From positions 1-5,241 of the forward strand of contig JAAFHO010000423.1 in the NCBI GenBank assembly GCA_013297575.1: DNA of 5,241 nucleotides, read 5' to 3'. The position numbers were made by a program, and so were the translations under genes. The notes beneath the pieces are model-generated. The model was not told the DNA's origin. It made no database searches and was given only the letters and a program-made list of their open reading frames with translations. Positions 1 through 5,241 of this stretch are shown here, piece by piece (the first letter of the stretch is position 1; each line of letters begins with the position of its first letter). This stretch comes from Chitinophagales bacterium. GTDB taxonomy: Bacteria; Bacteroidota; Bacteroidia; Chitinophagales; Saprospiraceae.

Positions 1-399
1 ACTAATGATTTCGTCGCCTACTTTCATACCGCATTTTTGGGCGGGGCTATTTTCGTAAATATCGGAAATAACGACCCATTCGCCGCGTTTGCGGGCCACA
101 GCACCTACACCATTGTATTTGCCGTCCATTTGATAGCGGTAGCCTTCAATATCGGTTTCGGAAATATAATTGGTAAACGGATCCAGCCCTTCCAGCATGG
201 CATCCATACCTTGGCGCATGAGTTTACCTGGATCAAGGACATCCACGTAGTTTTGGTTGATTTCCTTGTACGCATTGGCAAAAATCTCCAAATTTTTGGC
301 AATATCGAAATAATTACTGCCCGGTGCTTGTGTCTTCGACGGTTGGGCAAGGACGATTGTGGGGAGGAAAAATACTAAAAAAATGGAAATTCTGTGCAT
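1..399 (-). CDS. S41 family C-terminal-processing peptidase (CtpA/Prc type), N-terminal part only
   Basis: The reading frame is open from an ATG at 399-397 to the window edge, giving 133 codons; the gene continues to the left. An in-frame TAA lies a few codons upstream and no other ATG fits, so the start is well fixed. Residues 1-19 (MHRISIFLVFFLPTIVLAQ) look like a Sec signal peptide cleaved near A18. Residues 31-80 resemble the N-terminal helical region of carboxy-terminal proteases (FDIAKNLEIF, then NYVD and GMDAMLEGLDPFTNYIS). From about residue 90 a PDZ domain begins (GVGAVARKRGEWVVISDIYENSPAQ... split by G97 to Q121, then CGMKVGDEI). Family members are periplasmic serine proteases with a Ser/Lys dyad that use the PDZ domain to recognise C-termini of substrates. 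The catalytic residues would lie outside the window, so activity cannot be judged. The gene follows the T9SS cargo gene on the same strand after 49 bp. The family call is firm; the substrate is unknown. Confidence 0.9.
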   Translation of the reverse strand, partial: MHRISIFLVFFLPTIVLAQPSKTQAPGSNYFDIAKNLEIFANAYKEINQNYVDVLDPGKLMRQGMDAMLEGLDPFTNYISETDIEGYRYQMDGKYNGVGAVARKRGEWVVISDIYENSPAQKCGMKVGDEIIS

Positions 400-424
400 T
401 TGTTTGTTAAGTTATAATTGACTT

Positions 425-448
425 GCTAAACATTTTAAAGTGTTTAGC
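425..448 (-). terminator. Hairpin directly after the T9SS cargo gene; possible weak terminator or processing site
   Basis: GCTAAACA (425-432) and TGTTTAGC (441-448) are perfect reverse complements separated by an 8-base loop, so the stem is 8 bp. On the minus strand the hairpin starts on the base right after the TAG stop codon of the 541-residue gene. It is not followed by a T-run in either direction, so it is not a standard intrinsic terminator. It could attenuate read-through into the peptidase gene or protect the 3' end of the upstream message. The symmetry is certain; the role is inference. Confidence 0.4.
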
Positions 449-2074
449 CTACTGCTGTATGAGTAATTTTTCGGTGTGGAGGGTTGCACCCGCGCGCACA
501 CGCACCAAATAAAAACCTGGCTGCAAATGTTGGACAGATAATGTACGCGCAAATGCACCAGCAGCTACATTTTCGTTGCATAATTGCGCGGCTACTTGTC
601 CATTTAATGCCAATATATCTACCGACAGATCGCAGGAGGTTTTGAATTGGGCGGCAAAATTAATGAATTCCTTAGCAATATTGGGCGATATTTTTATGCC
701 ATCTACAATAGATGGAATTTCGGGGCTATCCACCGTGCAATTGGTGTTCAAAACCTCGTATTTTGCCCAACCACAAGACCAATCCTCTACTGCGCTAAAT
801 GCACCTGCGTAAGCCACTTTTTCAAAAAAAGCAATATTGGCACGCGGCATAGTGAATGAGGCCGCGTTATTGACACTCGACCCCGATAAAGGTTGCGCAT
901 TAGGATCGTTGACATTGAACGGCGATTGCAGTGCTAGTGGCACAGAGGAGACCATTGCTTCGTTGTTCCAAGCGGCGTTATCGAACCATTGGCTAATATT
1001 AAACCCAGGATCTGTTGCTTTGAGCAGTTCGTTGGCATCGGCGAAATAGGTATGCTTGATTTCGAGCAAATTATTTTGGGCATTGGCAATGGTAGCGACC
1101 CCATCCACGTATAAACCGACTGGGAAGTTTCCAATAAACAGGGAGTTGAATATAGCAGGTTCAGAATTACGCCTCAAATGCGCTGCCCGCCTAAAATTGT
1201 CGTCCATGACACCTGTTGGCCCTACTAAGGTAATATTGCTCAATGTGGGCTTGGTTTTGGGATTCACAGCAGTACCTGTGTTGTCATTATCAATTTCGAG
1301 GCCATTACTGCCACTCACATCGGAAAGGGCAGGATCACGGATACCGATTGCAAACTGGATATTGCCCTGATAGCCCATATCAAAGTCGAAATCATCGTCT
1401 TTGTTTCCATACGAAATCAAGTGTTTGCAATGGACAGTACCGCCAAAGAACTCAAAGCCATCATCGCCGGAATGGGACACTTCCACGTAATCAATAGTAG
1501 TGCCACTGCCTACGCCAGCGAGGGTAAGGCCATTGGTTTCGTTGTTCAATTGGAAAGGGATGCCGCCGTATTCGATACGTACAAAACGCAGGATACCCGA
1601 ATTGTCATCGGCATGGCCGCAACCGCCAGTTTGGTCGCCAGATCCATATCGAGCATCATTGCTGGGCGTATTGATGCCCCCTTCTGATACCCCCAAACAA
1701 GACATACCGCTTGTGGTAGCATTGGTAGGTGCAAAACCGCAAACCACTACCCCACCCCAGTCGGCTGGCGCAGGATTAGGTTGATTAGAAGTAAAAACAA
1801 TGGGCTGGCTGCGTTTGCCATCGGCGATAATTTTAGCACCTCGAGTAATGATTAGGGTGCCTTTACTTTGTTTATCGCCCTGAATGACCGTTCCCGGTTG
1901 AATAGTGAGTGTAGCACCGCTTTTGACATAGACATACCCAGTTAGCAGGTAAATTTTGTCTTTCGTCCAGGTTGTATTTTGTGTAATATTCCCGGAAACG
2001 GTTTCAATGTTTTGCGTAAAAACGCGAAGTGGCAACAATGCCAAGAGACAGAGTAGAAAATGGTGGATTCTCAT
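449..2074 (-). CDS. Secreted T9SS type A cargo protein, probable beta-helix/adhesin-like, function unknown
   Basis: This 541-residue protein has a signal peptide at residues 1-21 (MRIHHFLLCLLALLPLRVFTQ). Residues 22-100 are rich in short beta strands (LTGYVYVKSGATLTIQPGTV, then GTLIITRGAKIIADG and PIVFTSNQ), the pattern of a right-handed parallel beta-helix. The centre holds conserved-looking acidic and glycine motifs: DWGGVVVCGFAP (105-116), IEYGG (167-171), SHSGDDGFEFFGGTV (200-214), DDDFDFDMGYQGN (226-238) and SNGLEIDNDN (256-265). Near residues 421-437 is AYAGAFSAVEDWSCGWAK, a form of the Y-x-GAF...DW-x-x-GW motif that I recall from large Bacteroidota surface proteins. The C-terminus (about 462-541) is a T9SS type A sorting domain: ISPNIAKEF, then DILALNGQV, LQPGFYLVRV and a final EKLLIQQ. 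It should cross the outer membrane through the Por secretion machinery, after which this domain is normally removed. The acidic loops might bind calcium (inference). The start ATG directly precedes the signal peptide. No enzyme motif was recognised. Confidence 0.85.
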   Translation of the reverse strand: MRIHHFLLCLLALLPLRVFTQNIETVSGNITQNTTWTKDKIYLLTGYVYVKSGATLTIQPGTVIQGDKQSKGTLIITRGAKIIADGKRSQPIVFTSNQPNPAPADWGGVVVCGFAPTNATTSGMSCLGVSEGGINTPSNDARYGSGDQTGGCGHADDNSGILRFVRIEYGGIPFQLNNETNGLTLAGVGSGTTIDYVEVSHSGDDGFEFFGGTVHCKHLISYGNKDDDFDFDMGYQGNIQFAIGIRDPALSDVSGSNGLEIDNDNTGTAVNPKTKPTLSNITLVGPTGVMDDNFRRAAHLRRNSEPAIFNSLFIGNFPVGLYVDGVATIANAQNNLLEIKHTYFADANELLKATDPGFNISQWFDNAAWNNEAMVSSVPLALQSPFNVNDPNAQPLSGSSVNNAASFTMPRANIAFFEKVAYAGAFSAVEDWSCGWAKYEVLNTNCTVDSPEIPSIVDGIKISPNIAKEFINFAAQFKTSCDLSVDILALNGQVAAQLCNENVAAGAFARTLSVQHLQPGFYLVRVRAGATLHTEKLLIQQ

Positions 2075-2250
2075 AGTAAATCAGTTTAACAGGGGGTAAC
2101 CGGATTACAAACAAAGTGCAATATTAGTCATTTAATACGAAAAAGTGGTTGTTTGTCGATAAACATTAACAAAAAAATAAAAAAAATTGGCAAAAAAAGT
2201 GAAATTTTAGGCAATTTCGGAAGAAATCGCCCCCCCCTAACCCCGAAAAA

Positions 2251-2297
2251 AATCCCGGTAGGGATTAAACTTGAATAGCCCCAAGTGCAACTCGGGG
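2251..2297. repeat. REP-like double-hairpin element
   Basis: Two palindromes lie 12 bases apart. The first is AATCCCGGTAGGGATT (2251-2266): a perfect 6-bp stem with a 4-base loop. The second is CCCCAAGTGCAACTCGGGG (2279-2297): four C-G pairs, one A/C mismatch, three further pairs and the loop GCA. The mismatch looks like a decayed form of CCCCGAGT/ACTCGGGG. The spacer is AAACTTGAATAG. Paired GC-rich hairpins with a fixed AT-rich spacer are typical of dispersed REP sequences mobilised by RAYT (TnpA-REP) transposases. I recall similar intergenic elements from Bacteroidota genomes, but copy number cannot be tested in one window and only one copy is present here. Read on the minus strand, the first hairpin is followed by T residues and could also act as a terminator. 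Confidence 0.5.
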
Positions 2298-2350
2298 AAA
2301 AAAAATGTCAACCTTGTGCGTTTCTTCTCCTTAGTTCCATAATTTTATCG

Positions 2351-2358
2351 GAACTTTG
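2351..2358 (+). promoter_or_regulatory. Candidate Bacteroidota -7 promoter element for the adaptor operon
   Basis: GAACTTTG matches the Bacteroidota -7 consensus TAnnTTTG at five of the six defined positions, and the context ACTTTGCACC just upstream of a start codon is a common arrangement in the phylum. It ends 8 bases before the ATG at 2367, so the message would have an almost absent 5' leader. No clear TTG-type -33 element is present at the expected distance upstream, which keeps the confidence low. Confidence 0.33.
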
Positions 2359-2366
2359 CACCAATT

Positions 2367-3434
2367 ATGCGCAAAAAAATCATTCTTTGGACTGTTTTAC
2401 TGCTTTTTTTAAGTCTTTTGGCCTGGAAACTCAACTCCAACAAAAATGCCATCAATGCCAAAGCAGAACTTTCCAAATCAGGACGGACTTATATCCCCGT
2501 TGAAACCGTCGCCGTAGGAACTGATATGCTCTCCAATCGCCTCGAGGCCGATGGCATTTTCCTACCCGCTAAAGAGATGCTTATCATTTCGGAAACTGCC
2601 GGACGTGTGTTGGAGATATTTAAAAACAAAGGCGAATCCTTGCGCGAAGGCGAACCTATTGCAAAAGTAGATGACGAAATGTTTCGCATCGAACTGGAAG
2701 CGACACAGGCCAATATCGCTAAATTGCGCAAAGACCGCGAACGACTCACCAACCTCATAGAAGGCGATGCTGCGCCCAAAAACAAAATGGAAGACTTGGA
2801 ATTGGGTATTCTGGCAGCAGAAGCAAAAGAAAAAGGGCTAAAAAAACAGATTTCAAATACGACCATCAAAGCACCCATGACCGGTACTTTAGGATTTCGA
2901 TTTATTGAACGCGGAACGGTCATTGGCCCCGGTATCCAAGTGGGACAAATGACCAACCTCGATAAACTATTCCTTATGGTAAAAGTAACCGAGCGCGATG
3001 TACTTAACGTAAAAAAAGGCATGATCGTGGATGTCCAACCGGATGTGCTTACGGCAACACACCTCAGCGGGAAAGTGACTAATATTGGCCTGCGTTCCGA
3101 TAATTCTTTTACGTATGATGTTGAAATTGAGGTAGTTAACCCAACAGGTAATCCATTGCGCGGCGGAATGCACTCCAAGGCCGTATTTTCGTTTCAGCAA
3201 AACAGGAATGGTATGGTTTTGCCGCGAAAAGCCATTACAGGAAGCCTTCAAGATGCACAAGTGTATGTGGTTAAGGATTCGATTGCGACGATTCGAGCCA
3301 TCAAATTGGGCGTTGTACAATCCGACAAAGTAGAGATCGTGAGTGGTTTGCAGTCGGGCGAACAAGTGGTTATATCGGGACAAATGAACCTTACCGATGG
3401 TGTCAAAGTAGCACCTTTGAACCCACAAAAATAA
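2367..3434 (+). CDS. Efflux RND-type periplasmic adaptor subunit (membrane fusion protein, HlyD/AcrA-like)
   Basis: The 355-residue protein starts with a basic, hydrophobic signal-anchor (MRKKIILWTVLLLFLSLLAW); no lipobox cysteine is present, so it is probably held by an uncleaved N-terminal helix or secreted to the periplasm. Domain order fits the family. The first half of the barrel-sandwich (lipoyl-like) domain is at about 60-105 (SETAGRVLEIFKNKGESLREG). A short alpha-helical hairpin follows at about 105-163 (EATQANIAKLRKDRERL). The second lipoyl half is at 164-200 (NTTIKAPMTGTLGFR, ERGTVIGPGIQVGQM). A beta-barrel spans about 200-277 and a membrane-proximal domain about 283-350 (VLPRKAITG, SGLQSGEQVVISG). 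Such adaptors bridge an inner-membrane pump and a TolC-like outer-membrane channel. Length is usual. An in-frame TAA at 2340-2342 and the N-terminal anchor support the ATG at 2367. No pump or outer-membrane factor gene follows; a phosphatase gene begins 4 bp after the stop. Substrate unknown. Confidence 0.9.
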   Translation: MRKKIILWTVLLLFLSLLAWKLNSNKNAINAKAELSKSGRTYIPVETVAVGTDMLSNRLEADGIFLPAKEMLIISETAGRVLEIFKNKGESLREGEPIAKVDDEMFRIELEATQANIAKLRKDRERLTNLIEGDAAPKNKMEDLELGILAAEAKEKGLKKQISNTTIKAPMTGTLGFRFIERGTVIGPGIQVGQMTNLDKLFLMVKVTERDVLNVKKGMIVDVQPDVLTATHLSGKVTNIGLRSDNSFTYDVEIEVVNPTGNPLRGGMHSKAVFSFQQNRNGMVLPRKAITGSLQDAQVYVVKDSIATIRAIKLGVVQSDKVEIVSGLQSGEQVVISGQMNLTDGVKVAPLNPQK

Positions 3435-3438
3435 AGAC

Positions 3439-3894
3439 ATGAACATTCTTATGGTATGCCTTGGCAATATTTGCCGAAGCCCCCTAGCAGAGGGCATTAT
3501 GCAGCACAAAATAAAGGAGCGCGGCTTAAACTGGACGGTGGACAGTGCGGGTACAGGCGATTGGCACAGTGGCGATTTGCCTGATAGGCGCTCTATCGAA
3601 ACAGCCCACAAACACGGTATTGATTTGAGCCAACAACGTGCGCGGCAAATCCGAAAAGCAGATTTTGAGGCTTTTGACCATATTCTTGTGATGGATGCTT
3701 CTAATTATCAAAATGTGTCGCAATTGACCCAAAATGAAACCCACCGAGCCAAAATCGAACTGATCCTCAACTATGCAACACCGGGCAGAAACCAGCAAGT
3801 ACCCGATCCTTATTATGGTGGCGATGAAGGTTTTGAACAGGTGTTCCAAATGCTGGATTTGGCGTGTGAAAAATTCTTGGAGCAATACGCATGA
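3439..3894 (+). CDS. Low-molecular-weight protein-tyrosine phosphatase
   Basis: The 151-residue protein is of normal family length and complete. The P-loop C-x5-R-S is at residues 7-14 (CLGNICRS), with nucleophile C7 and phosphate-binding R13. The general-acid loop is DPYYGG with D123. Other family segments are visible: DSAGTGDWHSGDLPDRRS (35-52), HGIDLSQQRARQ (59-70) and FDHILVMD (79-86). Position 11 is isoleucine, as in eukaryotic tyrosine phosphatases, whereas the arginine phosphatase YwlE has threonine there; this favours phosphotyrosine (inference from family knowledge). The protein has no signal peptide and should be cytoplasmic. In many bacteria such enzymes reverse tyrosine kinases that control exopolysaccharide export, but no kinase or polysaccharide gene is visible here. 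It starts 4 bp after the adaptor stop codon and its TGA overlaps the truA ATG. Confidence 0.95.
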   Translation: MNILMVCLGNICRSPLAEGIMQHKIKERGLNWTVDSAGTGDWHSGDLPDRRSIETAHKHGIDLSQQRARQIRKADFEAFDHILVMDASNYQNVSQLTQNETHRAKIELILNYATPGRNQQVPDPYYGGDEGFEQVFQMLDLACEKFLEQYA

Positions 3895-4640
3895 AGTACT
3901 TTCTCACATTAGCATACAATGGACACCCATTTTGCGGTTGGCAACGACAGCCCAATGGAACGAGTGTACAAGCGTGCATTGAGCAAGTATTATCCACTGT
4001 ATTACGCGAGGAAATAGAAATTACAGGTTGTGGACGTACCGATACGGGAGTACATGCCCGTTACTATGTGGCGCATTTTAGCACGGAAGCCATTATTCCG
4101 CCCACATTTATTCATGCTATCAATCGGATGCTCCCTGCGGATATTGTCATTTACAATTACCAACCTATGCCCGATGACGCGCATGCTCGTTTTGATGCTT
4201 ACGAGCGGTCGTATGAATACCATATTGCGCTGGTAAAAACGCCATTTGACCACCATACCATTTGGCAATATCCGCAGGCACAACGGTTGGATAAAGAAAA
4301 AATGCAAGCAACTGCGCAGTTATTGACGCAATTTGAGGCATTTTACCCATTTTGTAAAACCCATAGCGGTGTAGAGCATTACCGATGCAACCTCACCGAG
4401 GCGTATTGGGATTTTCAACCAGAAACATTTAAAATGGTATTTCACATCACCGCTAATCGTTTTTTACGGGGTATGGTGCGCCTTATTGTTGGCACGTGCA
4501 TTCAGGTAGGTATGGGAAATATTACCGTGGGAGATGTAAAAAAAGCGTTGGAAACGCAAACAACATTGCCCAAAGCCTTGAGCGTACCCCCCGATGGCCT
4601 TTTTTTAACCCGAGTCATCTATCCTTATTCGTTCACCTAA
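3891..4640 (+). CDS. truA: tRNA pseudouridine synthase A
   Basis: TruA converts uridines 38, 39 and 40 in the anticodon stem-loop of many tRNAs to pseudouridine, in the cytoplasm. The 249-residue protein is of usual length and begins with the typical YFLTLAYNGHPFCGWQRQP. The catalytic motif GCGRTDTGVHA lies at 46-56 with nucleophilic D51. Further conserved parts are FDAYERSYEYHI (101-112, including the active-site tyrosine region) and NRFLRGMVRLIVGT (189-202). The C-terminal LPKALSVPPDGLFLTRVIYP matches the family end, where the form is usually A-PP-x-GL-x-L. The ATG lies inside the last codons of the phosphatase gene (ATGA, 3891-3894), which suggests translational coupling. The start is supported because the conserved N-terminal strand begins immediately after it. 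Confidence 0.97.
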   Translation: MKYFLTLAYNGHPFCGWQRQPNGTSVQACIEQVLSTVLREEIEITGCGRTDTGVHARYYVAHFSTEAIIPPTFIHAINRMLPADIVIYNYQPMPDDAHARFDAYERSYEYHIALVKTPFDHHTIWQYPQAQRLDKEKMQATAQLLTQFEAFYPFCKTHSGVEHYRCNLTEAYWDFQPETFKMVFHITANRFLRGMVRLIVGTCIQVGMGNITVGDVKKALETQTTLPKALSVPPDGLFLTRVIYPYSFT

Positions 4641-4662
4641 ATTGATACTTAACCAAAATAGT

Positions 4663-5241
4663 ATGATATTAAAAGACAATACGCTTTTGCACCACCAAGC
4701 CTATATCAATGGTGCTTGGACCGATGCAGATTCAGCAGCCACTTTTGCAGTAACCAATCCTGCCAATGGCGAAACCATCATAAAGGTGGCTGATTTGGGT
4801 GCTTCAGAAACCACCAGAGCCATTGAAGCCGCTAGTGCTGCACTAACTCATTGGGCTGCCATGACTGCTACTGCTCGGTCGATTATTCTCCGCCGCTGGC
4901 ACGATTTGATGCTGGAAAATGTCGATGACTTGGCCTTGTTGATGACACTGGAGCAAGGTAAACCAATGGCCGAAAGTATAGGTGAGATCAAGTATGGTGC
5001 CTCTTTTGTGGAATGGTTTGCCGAGGAAGCCAAACGCGCTTATGGCGATATTATTCCCGGTCATGCACCGGGTTTGCGATTAATGGTACTAAAACAACCC
5101 GTTGGTGTGGTAGCGGCTATTACGCCCTGGAATTTCCCCAATGCCATGATTACCCGCAAAGTGGCTCCTGCTTTGGCTGCTGGTTGTACGGTGGTGATTA
5201 AACCGTCGGAAGAAACGCCATTATCGGCCTTGGCACTGGCA
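4663..5241 (+). CDS. gabD: Succinate-semialdehyde dehydrogenase (aldehyde dehydrogenase superfamily), N-terminal part
   Basis: The frame is open for 193 codons to the window edge and continues beyond it. The protein aligns by eye along its whole visible length with E. coli GabD: YINGAWTDAD (14-23), VTNPANGET (30-38), LLMTLEQGKPMAES (92-105), GEIKYGASFVEWFAEE (107-122), YGDIIPGH (127-134), KQPVGVVAAITPWNFP (144-159), then MITRKVAPALAAGCTVVIKPSEETP (M162 to P186, with G174 central). N157 is the oxyanion-hole asparagine; K180 and S182 lie in the cofactor-binding KPSE segment. The catalytic Cys and general base Glu are beyond the window. GabD oxidises succinate semialdehyde to succinate using NAD(P)+, usually in 4-aminobutyrate breakdown. 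Related subfamilies such as glutarate-semialdehyde dehydrogenase are close, so the exact substrate is less sure than the family. It follows truA by 22 bp on the same strand and could be in the same operon. The upstream sequence is A-rich with no Shine-Dalgarno motif. Confidence 0.88.
   Translation, partial: MILKDNTLLHHQAYINGAWTDADSAATFAVTNPANGETIIKVADLGASETTRAIEAASAALTHWAAMTATARSIILRRWHDLMLENVDDLALLMTLEQGKPMAESIGEIKYGASFVEWFAEEAKRAYGDIIPGHAPGLRLMVLKQPVGVVAAITPWNFPNAMITRKVAPALAAGCTVVIKPSEETPLSALALA

Larger units (their letters stand above)
2075..2366. other. Divergent intergenic region between T9SS cargo gene and efflux adaptor gene
   Basis: These 292 bases separate two divergently transcribed genes, so promoters for both should lie here. 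The left part (2075-2160) has mixed composition. Positions 2160-2220 are very A-rich on the plus strand, with several A-tracts that could bend DNA. Positions 2230-2237 are a run of eight C, followed by TAACCCCG. Positions 2251-2297 carry two hairpins described separately. For the leftward gene the nearest match to the Bacteroidota -7 consensus TAnnTTTG is TAATATTG (minus strand, 2126-2119), but it has no convincing -33 partner, so I do not call it. No open reading frame here looks real. Confidence 0.7.

Noticed and set aside
37..378. 113-residue plus-strand open frame
   Set aside because: It is antisense to the S41 peptidase, whose signal peptide and PDZ start are clear.
2279..2305. Intrinsic terminator at the second hairpin
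   Set aside because: On the plus strand the stem is followed by eight A, not T. On the minus strand the T-run precedes the stem, so neither direction fits.
2241..2310. Known riboswitch upstream of the adaptor gene
   Set aside because: The structure has only two simple hairpins and matches no riboswitch core that I can recall; a repeat element explains it better.
2285..2503. 72-residue plus-strand frame starting with GTG inside the second hairpin
   Set aside because: It overlaps the start of the adaptor in another frame, begins in a palindrome and has no recognisable feature.
2489..3178. 229-residue minus-strand open frame inside the adaptor gene
   Set aside because: It lies wholly antisense to a well-supported adaptor gene, its translation is rich in Ser/Arg/Ile in the manner of reverse-frame translations, and it shows no domain.
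2967..3611. 214-residue minus-strand open frame across the adaptor-phosphatase junction
   Set aside because: It is antisense to two genes with clear family motifs, has no recognisable domain and would span an operon junction.
1..5241. tRNA, rRNA, CRISPR array, insertion sequence, phage or toxin-antitoxin genes
   Set aside because: No cloverleaf-like stretch, regularly spaced repeats, transposase or integrase motif, or small paired genes were seen by eye in either strand.

Overview
The window looks like a chromosomal segment of a Bacteroidota bacterium, perhaps close to Saprospiria or Cytophagia. The evidence is a secreted protein ending in a type IX secretion (T9SS) type A sorting domain, A/T-rich leaders without Shine-Dalgarno sequences, AT-rich intergenic DNA and protein sequences typical of the phylum. 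The finer placement is an impression from sequence style only.

Layout. On the minus strand, reading leftwards from 2074, lies a complete 541-residue T9SS cargo protein (2074-449). After a 49-bp gap that contains a perfect 8-bp hairpin comes the first 133 codons of an S41 C-terminal-processing peptidase (399 to beyond position 1). On the plus strand, reading rightwards from 2367, lie four closely packed genes: a periplasmic adaptor (membrane fusion protein) of the RND efflux type, a low-molecular-weight protein-tyrosine phosphatase, tRNA pseudouridine synthase A (truA), and the first 193 codons of a GabD-type succinate-semialdehyde dehydrogenase. The gaps are 4 bp, a 4-bp ATGA overlap, and 22 bp, so an operon is plausible. 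The functions are heterogeneous (envelope, signalling, tRNA modification, carbon/nitrogen metabolism), and I see no single pathway joining them.

The two gene groups diverge from a 292-bp intergenic region (2075-2366). It holds poly-A tracts, a run of eight C, and a compact pair of hairpins (2251-2266 and 2279-2297) that looks like a dispersed REP-type palindromic element. An alternative outer stem (2241-2246 with 2292-2297) would compete with the second hairpin.

No tRNA, rRNA, CRISPR array, transposase or phage gene was seen. I do not find a convincing new biological system here. The best leads are the intergenic double hairpin, an efflux adaptor without an adjacent pump, and the poorly characterised T9SS cargo protein beside a protease gene.
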